Origin: Candidatus Glassbacteria bacterium
GTDB lineage: Bacteria; Gemmatimonadota; Glassbacteria; GWA2-58-10
DNA: 64,000 nt
Reading direction: 5' to 3'
NCBI GenBank assembly: GCA_019456185.1
Contig: VRUH01000002.1
Location: 120,228 to 184,227, forward strand
The notes beneath the pieces were generated by a model. The model saw only the letters and a list, made by a program, of their open reading frames with translations, was not told the DNA's origin and did not search any database. The translations under genes and the position numbers were made by a program. Positions 17,626 through 26,348 of the stretch are shown here, in pieces (position 1 is the stretch's first letter; each line of letters starts with the position of its first letter).

Positions 17626-19836
17626 TTGGCAAAACATGCGCTGGTTGTAATCTTTCTGATCGCGGCATTGGCATCCGCCGCCCGGGCGGACGGAGTCCGG
17701 TTCTGGAAGATCGACGGCAGGAAGGATTTCCTCGGCGGCGAAACAGAGGGCGTCTCTATCCTTGCCGACGAGTCTCTGTCGCTTGCGCCCGAACTAAAGC
17801 GCTTCACCGAGCCGGGAGTGCCTTTTATCTGGTCGATAGCTCCCGACGGCAAGGGCGGCGCATATCTTGGCACCGGCCACGAGGGGCTAGTGCTCAGGGT
17901 AAATGTCAACGGGGATACGTCGGTGGTATACGATGCGCTGGAGCCGGAGGTGATGGCGCTGGCGGTCGCCCCCAACGGCGACCTGTTCGTCGGCGCCTCG
18001 CCCGAGGGACGTGTTTACCGGATACCGGGCGGTACCGGCCAGGCCGAGGTCTATTTCGATCCCGAGGAAAAATATATCTGGAAAATTCTGCCGGGCCCCG
18101 CCGGCGAACTGTTCGTCGCGGTCGGCTTCAAGGGCAAAGTCTACAAAGTCACCGGCAGCCACCGGGGGAGCCTGATTCTCGATTCCGACGAGAACCACAT
18201 CATTTCCCTGGCTCTCGACCGTAAAGGCAACCTGCTCGCCGGCTCCAGCGGCAGCGCCCTGCTCTACCAGATCGATGCCGACGGCGGTGTTTCGATTGTC
18301 TATGACAGCCCGTTGAACGACATGCGCTCGATCGTTGTCGACAGCGACAACAACCTGTTCGTGGTCGCGTTCGAGATCAAGAGCGGCAACGGCCAGGGCC
18401 AGAACATGTTCTCCCAACCCAGTGATACCGACGGGCAGACGGGAAAAAACAATCAGGAGCAGGAGGGCCAGGAGTTGAAACGCGGGATGATTCTTCGCCC
18501 GCCCTCGGTGCGGATGGCCCCGCCGACCAACAGCGAGATCTACTATTTCGACCAGGACCGGTTTGTCACCCGAATCTGGCGCGAGAGCGGCGATGCGATC
18601 ATGGCCCTGGGCCTCTCCGAGGACAACCAGGCGCTGTTTGTCGCCTCCAAGGACAAACGCAGCCTTTACAAGATCGACCGCCGGGGAGAGCTTACCCTGA
18701 TCAACAAGTTCGGCAGCAGCGAAGCCACCGGGTTCCTCTATACCGGCGGCAGAACGTTGATCATCACCGGCAACCCCGGCCAGGTGCACTCGCTGGAAAA
18801 AGGTTATTCGCTGAAGGGGACTTTCACCAGCGACGTCCTGCCGGCCGGTATCCCGGCGCAGTGGGGACGGCTTACCTGGATGGGCGAAGTCCCATCCGGG
18901 ACCAAGTTGAGTTTCCGCACGCGCTCGGGCAACACCGATAAGCCCGACACAACCTGGAGTCCGTGGTCATCGCCCATGCATGGCGTAGCCGAAGAGCTGA
19001 TATCTTCTCCGGCGCGCCGTAATTTCCAGTGGCGAGTGGAGATGGAGACCGACAACCCGTCGCGGACTCCGCTGCTCCGCGAGGTCACGGTGTCCTATCT
19101 CAGGCGCAATCGCCCGCCGATGATCAGCCCCGTGCGGTTCATGCCACAGGGACTCTATATCAAGCAGAACGGAGCTCCGCTCGCTGAGGGCGGTTCTGCC
19201 AAGAAATACCCGCAGGAAGTTGCGCAACTGATGAAAGGCGCCAGTAACGATACCGATAAGCCGTTTCAGGGCAAAAAGGAATACGATCGCAGGTTCAGGA
19301 TGGCCGGCTGGAACGCCAACGACGCCAACGGCGACCAGCTCCGCTACAGCATCTATTACCGGGGAATCGATGAAAGCTCCTGGCGCACACTGCGGGAAAA
19401 AAGCAAAACCAACACCGTGATTTTCGATACGGAGAATATTGCCGACGGTCGCTACCTGCTGAAAGTGGTCGCGTTCGATTCGCTGGATAATCCGGCGGAC
19501 CGGGCACTTTGCTCGGAACGCCTGAGCGCCCCGTTCTTCGTGGACAATACCGCGCCTGTTATCCGCGACCTCGTGGTGGACAGTCAGGCCGATGGGGCCG
19601 TGGTCGTGTCTTTCCGTGTCGAGGACACTACAACCAGGATCGAGCGGGTGGAGCTTACGCTGGACTCCGGAGATGCCAGGCCGATGTCACCCTCGGATGA
19701 CTTGCTGGACACGACCAAAGAGAGTTTCCGGGTCGAACTGGCTAAACCGGGAAAAGGCGAACACACCGTCAGTGTGCAGGCCTGGGACCGTTTTTTCAAC
19801 CGGACAACGGCCAGGAATACTTTCCAGGTCGATTAG
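17626..19836 (+). CDS. Secreted beta-propeller protein with fibronectin-like C-terminal domains
   Basis: The start is TTG (17626-17628) with GGAGG ending 5 bases before it and a signal peptide (LVVIFLIAALASAARA). Residues ~60-400 are blade-like repeats: GGAYLGTGHEGLVLRV, NGDLFVGASPEGRVYRI, GELFVAVGFKGKVYKV and GNLLAGSSGSALLYQI, ending with LFVASKDKRSLYKI. A polar insertion around KNNQEQEGQELK interrupts one blade. The last ~330 residues hold beta domains with RLTWMGEVPSGTKLSFRTRS, NANDANGDQLRYSIYYRG and TAPVIRDLVVDSQADGAVV, typical of fibronectin/Ig-like modules. No enzyme motif is seen; a binding or scaffold role outside the inner membrane is likely. A terminator hairpin follows at 19868-19899. 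Confidence 0.7.
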   Translation: MAKHALVVIFLIAALASAARADGVRFWKIDGRKDFLGGETEGVSILADESLSLAPELKRFTEPGVPFIWSIAPDGKGGAYLGTGHEGLVLRVNVNGDTSVVYDALEPEVMALAVAPNGDLFVGASPEGRVYRIPGGTGQAEVYFDPEEKYIWKILPGPAGELFVAVGFKGKVYKVTGSHRGSLILDSDENHIISLALDRKGNLLAGSSGSALLYQIDADGGVSIVYDSPLNDMRSIVVDSDNNLFVVAFEIKSGNGQGQNMFSQPSDTDGQTGKNNQEQEGQELKRGMILRPPSVRMAPPTNSEIYYFDQDRFVTRIWRESGDAIMALGLSEDNQALFVASKDKRSLYKIDRRGELTLINKFGSSEATGFLYTGGRTLIITGNPGQVHSLEKGYSLKGTFTSDVLPAGIPAQWGRLTWMGEVPSGTKLSFRTRSGNTDKPDTTWSPWSSPMHGVAEELISSPARRNFQWRVEMETDNPSRTPLLREVTVSYLRRNRPPMISPVRFMPQGLYIKQNGAPLAEGGSAKKYPQEVAQLMKGASNDTDKPFQGKKEYDRRFRMAGWNANDANGDQLRYSIYYRGIDESSWRTLREKSKTNTVIFDTENIADGRYLLKVVAFDSLDNPADRALCSERLSAPFFVDNTAPVIRDLVVDSQADGAVVVSFRVEDTTTRIERVELTLDSGDARPMSPSDDLLDTTKESFRVELAKPGKGEHTVSVQAWDRFFNRTTARNTFQVD

Positions 19837-19867
19837 CGCGGATGTTGAAAATATCGAGCTTGATCGC

Positions 19868-19899
19868 AGGGGCGATGGATGAGTCGCTCCTGTTTTTTT
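19868..19899 (+). terminator. Rho-independent terminator after the propeller gene
   Basis: GGGGCGA (19869-19875) pairs with TCGCTCC (19884-19890), with one G-U pair, across an 8-base loop. TGTTTTTTTA follows directly. It lies 32 bases after the stop, in the gap between converging genes. Confidence 0.7.
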
Positions 19900-19943
19900 A
19901 TCGGGAAAGATTAAGTTTCAGAGAAAAAGCTGTGCCAGCGGGA

Positions 19944-21221
19944 TCAGTAAAGTCGGCTGATGCCGGCTTTGGGGAAATAACGATCGAGGATTTTACGGTA
20001 GTCCTGGCCCGCGGACGCCCTGGCTATCGCGCCGGTCTGGCACATGCCCAGGCCGTGGCCGAACCCCCGTCCGCGCGCCACTATCGACAGGCCGCTGCTC
20101 CCGCCGCGCTGGAGCGAAAGGTCGAACATCGTACTCGGCAGTATCGAACCGTCGGGCTTACGCAGCGCACGGCGGATATTGTCTCCCTCCACCTGCAGCA
20201 CGCGTTTATCGGTAGTTACTTTCAGCAGGACATTCCGCCCGGACGGCCCTTTCCGCATGATTTCGATATCGGTCGGCTCTCCCACCTCCCCGGCCGACAT
20301 CTTCATCAGCTCCGGCAGGTATTTCTTGAGCAGCAGCAGCAACTGCTGACGGCTCCAGCTGACTTCCCACTCGGCCCAGCGCGATCCGCTGTCGTAAGAA
20401 CCGTCACCCACCGAGCGCAGCCAGCGGTTACGTTCGGCGAACTGTTTGCCCCAGACCTCTGACGGATCTGCGGTGCGGCCCCCGCAGGTGCTGTGGTAGA
20501 AACTTGTCAGCACACGGCCGCCGCTGGTCAGGCACTCTCCAGCCGTTTCAAATACTGCGCTGTCGGTAAGCTGGTGTTCCGTGGACGTTCCCCTGTACAT
20601 CTGGTCGCCCGTGTCGGCGGTGAGGTCGTAGCTGAATCTTCGGTTCTCGCTCATCAGCGACATCGCATAGCTGCGCGCGCTGACAGCCTGGGCTTTCAGC
20701 GCCTGGTAGGCCGCACTGCCGGGAGAGCCGATCTCCGAGGGCACCACCGAGCGAAGGTACTCTTCAAGCGGCAGGCGGTTGACCGCCATGATCCGGTTAC
20801 CGCCGGAATTGACAAGCAGCAGTTCCCCGCGATAACTCCGTCCCGTTAACCTGAACTCTCCGTTCCCCCCCGGCATATGCACCCGGATACCAGCGGGGTG
20901 CGGCCTGCTCACCCGGCCGTCCGGCGAGGCCACCCGCAACTGGCCGTCGGGGCCGAACAGCACCACAGACCAGCGACCACCCGGCTCGATCGCGGCTATC
21001 TTTTCGCCCGAGGCCAGATCGGAGAACAGCAGCACCCCGCTCTCGGCTCCGATCTCCACCGGTCCCGGACCGTTCATAAGCCGCACGCGCACCGGCGGAG
21101 ATCCTCCCGGCGGACTTACCAGCCCGGGAGGAAGGACGGCCCCGCGATGGCAGGCGGAGAGCGCCGCGAGCAGAAATGCCGAAAGCAGCAGCAGCACCAT
21201 TTTGCCGGACAAACATTTCAT
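19944..21221 (-). CDS. SpoIID/LytB-domain protein, probable lipoprotein
   Basis: An N-terminal hydrophobic stretch with lipobox-like AALSAC suggests lipid attachment. The SpoIID domain is clear: NRLPLEEYLRSVVPSEIG, YQALKAQAVSARSYAMS, TGDQMYRGTSTEHQLTDSAV, TSFYHSTCGGRTADPSEVWG and GRGFGHGLGMCQTGA. SpoIID is a lytic transglycosylase of denuded glycan strands; relatives in non-spore-formers are thought to act on peptidoglycan. The catalytic-type Glu in VVPSEI is present. Its ATG abuts the hemL stop (TGAATG), so it is the last gene of the sigma/haem operon. That position gives no obvious metabolic link. Confidence 0.85.
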   Translation of the reverse strand: MKCLSGKMVLLLLSAFLLAALSACHRGAVLPPGLVSPPGGSPPVRVRLMNGPGPVEIGAESGVLLFSDLASGEKIAAIEPGGRWSVVLFGPDGQLRVASPDGRVSRPHPAGIRVHMPGGNGEFRLTGRSYRGELLLVNSGGNRIMAVNRLPLEEYLRSVVPSEIGSPGSAAYQALKAQAVSARSYAMSLMSENRRFSYDLTADTGDQMYRGTSTEHQLTDSAVFETAGECLTSGGRVLTSFYHSTCGGRTADPSEVWGKQFAERNRWLRSVGDGSYDSGSRWAEWEVSWSRQQLLLLLKKYLPELMKMSAGEVGEPTDIEIMRKGPSGRNVLLKVTTDKRVLQVEGDNIRRALRKPDGSILPSTMFDLSLQRGGSSGLSIVARGRGFGHGLGMCQTGAIARASAGQDYRKILDRYFPKAGISRLY

Positions 21222-22514
21222 TCAGCCGGATACTTTCTGCAATGCGTTAAAATTTGCTTCCACCGTGCGGTCGATATCCTGCTCGGTGTGGGCCGCGGAG
21301 ATGAACACGGCCTCGAACTGGCTCGGAGCCACGAAGATGCCCTGTTCCAGCAGAGCGTGGAAATAACGGCCGAACGCCGCTGTGTCCGACTGCTTGGCGG
21401 CGCTGAAGTCGTTGACCGGTCCGGGGTTGAAAAACAGGGTCAGCACACTGCCCGCCCGGTTGACTGTCAGTTCGAGACCCAGCTTGTCCAGATTGGCGCG
21501 GATACCGGTTTCGAGCCGCGCGCCCAGGCTCTCGAGCCTGTCGTAAGGCGGCTCCTTGCCGATCCTGCGCAGCATGTACAGCCCGGCCGTGACAGCCAGC
21601 GGGTTGCCCGAGAGGGTCCCGGCCTGGTACACCGGCCCCAGCGGCGACAGTTTTTCCATCACCTCGCGCCTGCCGCCGAACGCACCCATCGGCAGACCGC
21701 CGCCGATAATCTTGCCCAGGCAGGTCAGGTCCGGCTCGATGCCGAACAGGCCCTGGGCGCCCGAGGAACCGGCGCGGAACCCGCTGATCACTTCGTCGAA
21801 AATCAGCAGCGCGCCGTGCTGTCCGGCGACCCGGCGCAAACCCTGGAGATAGTCCTCTAGGGGCGGCACCACGCCCATGTTGCCCGCTATCGGCTCTATG
21901 ATCACCGCGGCGATATCTCCGCCCGAGGACGCGAACACGTCTTCCATTGCCTCGAGATCGTTGTAGGGGACATTGACTGTCAGCGCACTCTGCTCCGGCG
22001 GGACTCCCGCGCTGTCCGGCACGCCGAACGTGGCCCCGCCGCTGCCGGCCTTGACCAGGAACGCATCGCCGTGGCCGTGGTAGCAGCCCTCGCATTTGAC
22101 CACCAGCTTGCGCCCGGTGAAGCCCCGTGCCAGCCGCACGGCGCTCATGGCGGCCTCCGTGCCGCTGTTAACCAGACGGACCATCTCGATAGAGGGCACC
22201 ATGCCGGTGATCAGTTCAGCCAGTTCCACCTCGAGTTCCGTTGCCGCACCGTAGCTGGTGCCATTGGCGACCGCCCGGTTCAACTCCTCCGCCAGGCCCG
22301 GCGGGTTGTGCCCGAACAGCAGCGGGCCCCAGGAGCAGACATAGTCCAGGTACTCGTTACCGTCGACATCGAATATCCGCGTACCTTCGGCCCGCTCGAC
22401 AAAAAACGGTCCAGTGTCGCCCACCGAGCCGAACGCGCGCACGGGGCTGTTGACTCCGGCGGGAATTACCCTGCAGGCCTGCTCGAAAAGTTGCGCGGAA
22501 CGGCTGCCGATCAC
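21222..22514 (-). CDS. hemL: Glutamate-1-semialdehyde 2,1-aminomutase
   Basis: HemL is a PLP-dependent class III aminotransferase-fold enzyme that turns glutamate-1-semialdehyde into 5-aminolevulinate, the second step of the C5 route. Motifs include GVNSPVRAF, LDYVCSWGPLLFGH, RLVNSGTEAAMSAVRLARG, CEGCYHGHGDAFLV, IIEPIAGNMG, LIFDEVISGFRAG and the PLP-lysine segment TCLGKIIGGGLPMGAFGG. Length (430) is standard. The GTG start at 22512-22514 overlaps the ahbB stop as GTGA. hemA, which supplies the substrate, is not in the window. Confidence 0.96.
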   Translation of the reverse strand: MIGSRSAQLFEQACRVIPAGVNSPVRAFGSVGDTGPFFVERAEGTRIFDVDGNEYLDYVCSWGPLLFGHNPPGLAEELNRAVANGTSYGAATELEVELAELITGMVPSIEMVRLVNSGTEAAMSAVRLARGFTGRKLVVKCEGCYHGHGDAFLVKAGSGGATFGVPDSAGVPPEQSALTVNVPYNDLEAMEDVFASSGGDIAAVIIEPIAGNMGVVPPLEDYLQGLRRVAGQHGALLIFDEVISGFRAGSSGAQGLFGIEPDLTCLGKIIGGGLPMGAFGGRREVMEKLSPLGPVYQAGTLSGNPLAVTAGLYMLRRIGKEPPYDRLESLGARLETGIRANLDKLGLELTVNRAGSVLTLFFNPGPVNDFSAAKQSDTAAFGRYFHALLEQGIFVAPSQFEAVFISAAHTEQDIDRTVEANFNALQKVSG

Positions 22515-23020
22515 TGATCCTCCTCCTCACTGAAATACTGCATTGACGTTTTTTTCCATTCCTTCTCGCTGAGCAGTCCACGGTACTCGTCCAGGCCCGA
22601 GGCCTCTTTCATCCTCTCAAGGGTCTGTTCGATACCCTCCTGGCTGGTGGCGTGAACCATCGTGTACAACGTGTAGGGCCAGCCCTCGAACTCGGGACGA
22701 CGGTAGCAGTGGGTAACCTCGGGGAATCCGGCGAATATCTCGCCGGCCCGGTCAGCGACCTCGGGATCGGTGACCCGCCAGACCACCATGCTGTTGGCGC
22801 TGTAGCCCATGCGCTGGTGACGGACCGTGGCCCCGAACCGCCTGATAATCCCGCTGCCGACCCAGGACGACACTTTATCCAGAACCTCCCGCTCGCTCAT
22901 GCCCAACCGCTCGCTCAGCTCGGCGTATGGACGTTCCACCAGGGGGAGTTCCACCTGCAGAAGACGAATCAGTTTTTTATCTTTTTTACTCAGTTGCAAA
23001 GCAGCATTGACACTCACCAC
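22511..23020 (-). CDS. ahbB: Siroheme decarboxylase subunit, AhbB-like (Lrp/AsnC fold)
   Basis: The 169-residue protein has an N-terminal Lrp-type helix-turn-helix region (VERPYAELSERLGMSEREVLDKV) and the family signature IIRRFGATVRHQRMGYSANSMVVW, followed by the ligand-binding alpha/beta domain (VTHCYRRPEFEGWPYTLYTMVH). AhbA/AhbB together decarboxylate siroheme to 12,18-didecarboxysiroheme in the alternative haem pathway or in haem d1 synthesis. The fold resembles Lrp regulators, but this pair acts as an enzyme. The GTG at 23020 or the next GTG at 23017 is the start; the latter makes a GTGA overlap with ahbA. It is placed between ahbA and hemL. Confidence 0.85.
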   Translation of the reverse strand: MVSVNAALQLSKKDKKLIRLLQVELPLVERPYAELSERLGMSEREVLDKVSSWVGSGIIRRFGATVRHQRMGYSANSMVVWRVTDPEVADRAGEIFAGFPEVTHCYRRPEFEGWPYTLYTMVHATSQEGIEQTLERMKEASGLDEYRGLLSEKEWKKTSMQYFSEEEDQ

Positions 23021-23499
23021 TCTCCCCCTCCCTGCCCCCGCGCGGCGCGGAAATCGGCTTTGATCTTGTACAGGCGAAGAGCGGGCAGGTTCCTGATCTC
23101 TGCCACCTGCGGCAATGAGCCGATCCGACCGATTATGTTATCGATCCGCTCCTGGCTGGCGGCGATCAGCGTGAACCACAGGTTGTACTCATCAGTGCGC
23201 TGGTAATTATGGGTCACTTCAAGATACGTGCTGACCTCCGCCGCCACGGCCGGGAGATCCTCAGCCCGTGGAATTTTCACTCCGACAAGCGTGCTGACAT
23301 AACCCAGTTTACGGGAGTCGAACACCGCTCCGAACCGTCTGATAACACCCTGTTCGCGCAGGGCTTTCACCCGCTCGATCAAGTCAGCTTCCGCAATTCC
23401 TATCTCATCGGCCATAACCGCGAAAGGCCGCTCGGTTACCGGGAATCCGCTCTGCACCCGATCCAGAATCCGCCCGTCCAGTCCATCGCTTCCGCTCAC
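23014..23499 (-). CDS. ahbA: Siroheme decarboxylase subunit, AhbA-like (Lrp/AsnC fold)
   Basis: The 161-residue partner of the adjacent subunit shows [23 protein letters not shown] in the helix-turn-helix region, then [41 protein letters not shown] and the tail [13 protein letters not shown], all usual for AhbA. It works with AhbB to remove two acetate carboxyls from siroheme in the cytoplasm. The start is GTG (23497-23499), overlapping the hemB stop as GTGA. Finding hemB, ahbA, ahbB and hemL in one operon favours haem synthesis over haem d1. The later enzymes AhbC and AhbD (radical SAM) are not in this window. Confidence 0.87.
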   Translation of the reverse strand: MSGSDGLDGRILDRVQSGFPVTERPFAVMADEIGIAEADLIERVKALREQGVIRRFGAVFDSRKLGYVSTLVGVKIPRAEDLPAVAAEVSTYLEVTHNYQRTDEYNLWFTLIAASQERIDNIIGRIGSLPQVAEIRNLPALRLYKIKADFRAARGQGGGEW

Positions 23500-24479
23500 G
23501 CACCCTCCCTGTTTATCAGTTCAGCGGCGTCCGGCGCGAAATATGTGATAATCATATCCGCCCCGGCCCGCTTGATTGCAGTCAGTACTTCCATCATCGC
23601 CCGCCGCCCGTCGATCCAGCCCAGCTTATCCGCGGCCTTGACCATCGAGAATTCGCCGCTGACGTTAAAGGCGGCCACCGGCGTGTCGAAATTTTCCCGG
23701 ACCGCTCTGATCACATCCAGGTAGGCCATCGCTGGTTTGACCATCACGATATCCGCCCCTTCTGCGATATCCAGCTCCACCTCCCGGAGCGCCTCGCGGA
23801 CGTTGGGCGGGTCCATCTGGTAGGTCCGCCTGTCGCCGAAGGCGGGGGCGCTCTCGGCGGCCTCGCGGAACGGGCCGTAGAAAGCACTCGAATATTTAGC
23901 CGCGTAGCTCATCAGCGGCAGGTTGTGAAACCCTCCGGCGTCGAGTTTATCGCGGATAGCCGCCACCCGGCCGTCCATCATATCGCTGGGCGCCAGCATA
24001 TCGGCCCCCGCCCTGGCGTGACTCAGCGCCTGGTCGGCCAGCAGCTCCAGGGTGGAATCGTTGTCCACATCGTTATCGACAATCCTGCCGCAGTGACCGT
24101 GGTCGGTGTACTCGCAGAGGCAGACGTCGGTGATAACGCACAGCTCCGGCAGCTCCTTCTTCAGTACTCCGACAGCCTGCTGGACCACTCCGTCATCGCG
24201 TGCGCCGGAGCTTCCCAGCGGGTCTTTCTCCTCGGGCAGTCCGAACAGGATCACGGCCGGAACTCCCAGCGAATGCACCCGCCCGGCTTCCCCGGCGATC
24301 CTGTCGAGCGACAGATGGTAGTTTCCGGGCATCGAGCCGATCTCTCTGCGCACTCCGCTGCCCGGAACGACAAACAATGGGAAAATGAAATCCCTGGGGC
24401 TGAGGCTGGTTTCGGCGACCATGTCCCTGATCGCCTTGCTGTTTCTCAGCCGGCGGCCGCGCTGTATGGGAAACGCCAT
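23496..24479 (-). CDS. hemB: Porphobilinogen synthase (delta-aminolevulinate dehydratase)
   Basis: HemB condenses two 5-aminolevulinates to porphobilinogen. Recognised parts are [13 protein letters not shown], the zinc-type cysteine cluster [27 protein letters not shown], the Schiff-base lysine in [34 protein letters not shown] and the second active-site lysine in [13 protein letters not shown]. The three cysteines mark the zinc-dependent rather than the magnesium-only class. Length (327) is standard. The ATG at 24479 follows a GGAGGGTGGAG stretch. It lies 36 bases after the sigma factor stop and opens the haem part of the operon. Confidence 0.96.
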   Translation of the reverse strand: MAFPIQRGRRLRNSKAIRDMVAETSLSPRDFIFPLFVVPGSGVRREIGSMPGNYHLSLDRIAGEAGRVHSLGVPAVILFGLPEEKDPLGSSGARDDGVVQQAVGVLKKELPELCVITDVCLCEYTDHGHCGRIVDNDVDNDSTLELLADQALSHARAGADMLAPSDMMDGRVAAIRDKLDAGGFHNLPLMSYAAKYSSAFYGPFREAAESAPAFGDRRTYQMDPPNVREALREVELDIAEGADIVMVKPAMAYLDVIRAVRENFDTPVAAFNVSGEFSMVKAADKLGWIDGRRAMMEVLTAIKRAGADMIITYFAPDAAELINREGA

Positions 24480-24515
24480 TTTGACTCCACCCTCCGGTTG
24501 ACTGTTATCTCAGTG

Positions 24516-25151
24516 TTATTCCAGCATCGGCTCGACAACCTGGGCGAATTTGGCCCTGGCCCGGTTGAGCCTGCTTTTTACCGTGCCGATATTGCAGTCG
24601 AGAATGTCGGCGATTTCCTCGTAACTCTTGCCCTCGCGCTCGCGTAAGGTGAACACCAGCTTGTGCCGCTTGGGCAGTTTCTCGATCGCCGCATCCACTA
24701 TCAGGGCCAGTTCGCCGCGGTAAACCTCCTCGTCCGGGCGGATTTTCTGGTCCACTGCCTCGAACATCTTCTGGTCCGACTTGCGAAAAAAGAAGTTTTG
24801 AAAATAGAGGAGCGGACTGCGCCCTTTATTACGCAGTTCGTTCTTGGACAGGTTGGTGGCGATAGTATAGAGCCACGTGGAAAACTTCCGGTCCACATCG
24901 AACCGGTCGATATTCCGGTAAACCCTGACGAACGTATCCTGGAGGAGGTCTTCAGCCCTGTCCCTGTCACCGATGATCCGGTATATGTAGTTAATAATAC
25001 GACGGTTATAGCGCCCCATCAACTCGTTAAAAGCCCGCTCCCGGCCATCCCTGAACTGCTTGACAAGCTCCTCGTCCGATAACTCTCTCAATTCCAGGTC
25101 TTTGGCGATAATACGGGTATCCTTCCCGGGTTGATCCTGATGATTGACCAT
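24516..25151 (-). CDS. ECF-type RNA polymerase sigma factor
   Basis: Region 2 is clear: ELSDEELVKQFRDGRERAF, YNRRIINYIYRIIGDRDRAEDLLQDTF and VYRNIDRFD ... FSTWLYTIATNLSKNELR. Region 4 is REREGKSYEEIADILDC then NIGTVKSRLNRARAKF. Sequence style is that of the large RpoE-like ECF groups. No anti-sigma factor follows; haem synthesis genes do, which is unusual. The N-terminus is uncertain. The ATG at 25151 is used here, but none of the candidates (ATG 25172, GTG 25175) has a good Shine-Dalgarno. A promoter-like element at 25200-25228 shares a 15-base sequence with the uvrC upstream region. Confidence 0.88.
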   Translation of the reverse strand: MVNHQDQPGKDTRIIAKDLELRELSDEELVKQFRDGRERAFNELMGRYNRRIINYIYRIIGDRDRAEDLLQDTFVRVYRNIDRFDVDRKFSTWLYTIATNLSKNELRNKGRSPLLYFQNFFFRKSDQKMFEAVDQKIRPDEEVYRGELALIVDAAIEKLPKRHKLVFTLREREGKSYEEIADILDCNIGTVKSRLNRARAKFAQVVEPMLE

Positions 25152-25199
25152 GAATACCGCGCACGCAGTCATCACCCTAAGCCGGATGACACAGATTTC

Positions 25200-25228
25200 A
25201 AATTAATATACTAGCGCCGAATTCTCAA
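25200..25228 (-). promoter_or_regulatory. Putative promoter of the sigma/haem operon
   Basis: On the minus strand TTGAGA (25223-25228) is followed by a 17-base spacer and TAATTT (25200-25205). The -35 match is 5/6 and the -10 match 3/6. The upstream side is AT-rich and part of a 15-base element also found before uvrC. Confidence 0.4.
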
Positions 25229-25237
25229 ATTATTACA
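25223..25237 (-). promoter_or_regulatory. Shared 15-base upstream element, copy 1 (sigma gene)
   Basis: The minus-strand sequence TGTAATAATTTGAGA is identical to 50455-50469 upstream of uvrC. In both places the last six bases (TTGAGA) fall at the predicted -35 hexamer and the AT-rich part lies just upstream, like an UP element or activator site. Confidence 0.45.
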
Positions 25238-25406
25238 TACCGTGCATGGAAGCGCGAACAGAAAGATATTATTCTAATTATCGGCGACAGGACTTGAAAT
25301 TCCGGAAAAAATATTTTAACTAGATAAAAGAGTTCAATTCACCGCTGTCGAACGGGGTAAGCAGCATGTTCATTACGGGATGAGTGCTGAGAACTGGAGA
25401 CTTAAA

Positions 25407-26345
25407 ATGAGTATGCGGCCGAATCTCCACAGTCGAGCACTTACGGCCCGGCTGGCCGGCGGACTGCTGGTTTTTGCTTTGATGGCGTTTGCCATTCCGG
25501 GACAGTGTTACGAAATCAGTCCCGATGACAGCAGTTGGGTGTTTGAAAATCTGCACATGATCAGGATACCCTCCGGCAGTTTCGTGATGGGTAGCGAGGA
25601 TAAGCGCGATGACTGGCTGGTTCATTCCAGGCCATTGCGGCGGGTATATGTCGACAGTTTCGAGATCGGGGCGTACGAGGTTACGCAGGCGCTTTTCGAG
25701 AAGGTGATGGGGTTCAACCCGAGCCTGATGAAAGGGGACAGCCGCAGGCCGGTCGACCAGGCGAGCTGGTTCGACGCCGCCCAGTTCTGTAACCGCCTGA
25801 GCGAGCTGGCCGGCTTTATGCCGGCTTACGATATCCGCAACCGAAGCTGCATTTTCAGCCGCAACGGTTTCCGCCTGCCGACCGAGGCGGAGTGGGAATA
25901 CGTCTGCCGCGCCGGCAGCGCCAGCCGTTACTATTCGGGGGATGAGGAGGTCGATCTGGAGCGGGTTGGCTGGTACAAGCTCAACAGTGAGGGCACGACC
26001 CATCCTGTCGGCTCCAAGGAACCGAATGCCTGGGGGCTGTTCGACATGCACGGTAACGTGTGGGAATGGTGCAACGACTGGATGGAGAATTACGAGGAGT
26101 TGAAAACCAGAAACCCGCACGGCCCGTCTCTGGGGAATTCGAGAGTCCTGCGCGGCGGGGGATGGCATTTCAAGGCCGAGGGCTGCCAGGCCGCTTACCG
26201 TCAACGCGCCCGGCCCGACTACAAAATCAGCGCGGTGGGCTTCCGAATCGTCCGCGATCCCGCCGGCCGCGGGCCGCTGGTCGACGGGAAAAAGCGAGTG
26301 CCCGGTTACCCGTACAGCGTCAAGGACAAATCCGGGCAGGACTGA
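25407..26345 (+). CDS. Formylglycine-generating-enzyme-fold (SUMF1-like) secreted protein
   Basis: A signal peptide (AGGLLVFALMAFAIPGQC) leads into a full FGE-sulfatase fold: MIRIPSGSFVMGS, YEVTQALFEKVMG, RPVDQASWFDAAQFCNRL, FRLPTEAEWEYVCRAG, HPVGSKEPNAWGLFDMHGNVWEWC and SRVLRGGGWHF ... GFRIVRDP. True formylglycine-generating enzymes use two copper-binding cysteines in the RGGS-x-x-C...C segment. Here that segment reads RGGGWHFKAEGCQAAYRQRA, with the first Cys missing, so sulfatase activation is unlikely. Relatives include ergothioneine-type oxygenases and domains of unknown role. The ATG at 25407 has TGGAGA 6 bases upstream. It converges with the Bat operon, with only 3 bases between stops. 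Confidence 0.82.
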   Translation: MSMRPNLHSRALTARLAGGLLVFALMAFAIPGQCYEISPDDSSWVFENLHMIRIPSGSFVMGSEDKRDDWLVHSRPLRRVYVDSFEIGAYEVTQALFEKVMGFNPSLMKGDSRRPVDQASWFDAAQFCNRLSELAGFMPAYDIRNRSCIFSRNGFRLPTEAEWEYVCRAGSASRYYSGDEEVDLERVGWYKLNSEGTTHPVGSKEPNAWGLFDMHGNVWEWCNDWMENYEELKTRNPHGPSLGNSRVLRGGGWHFKAEGCQAAYRQRARPDYKISAVGFRIVRDPAGRGPLVDGKKRVPGYPYSVKDKSGQD

Positions 26346-26348
26346 TTA

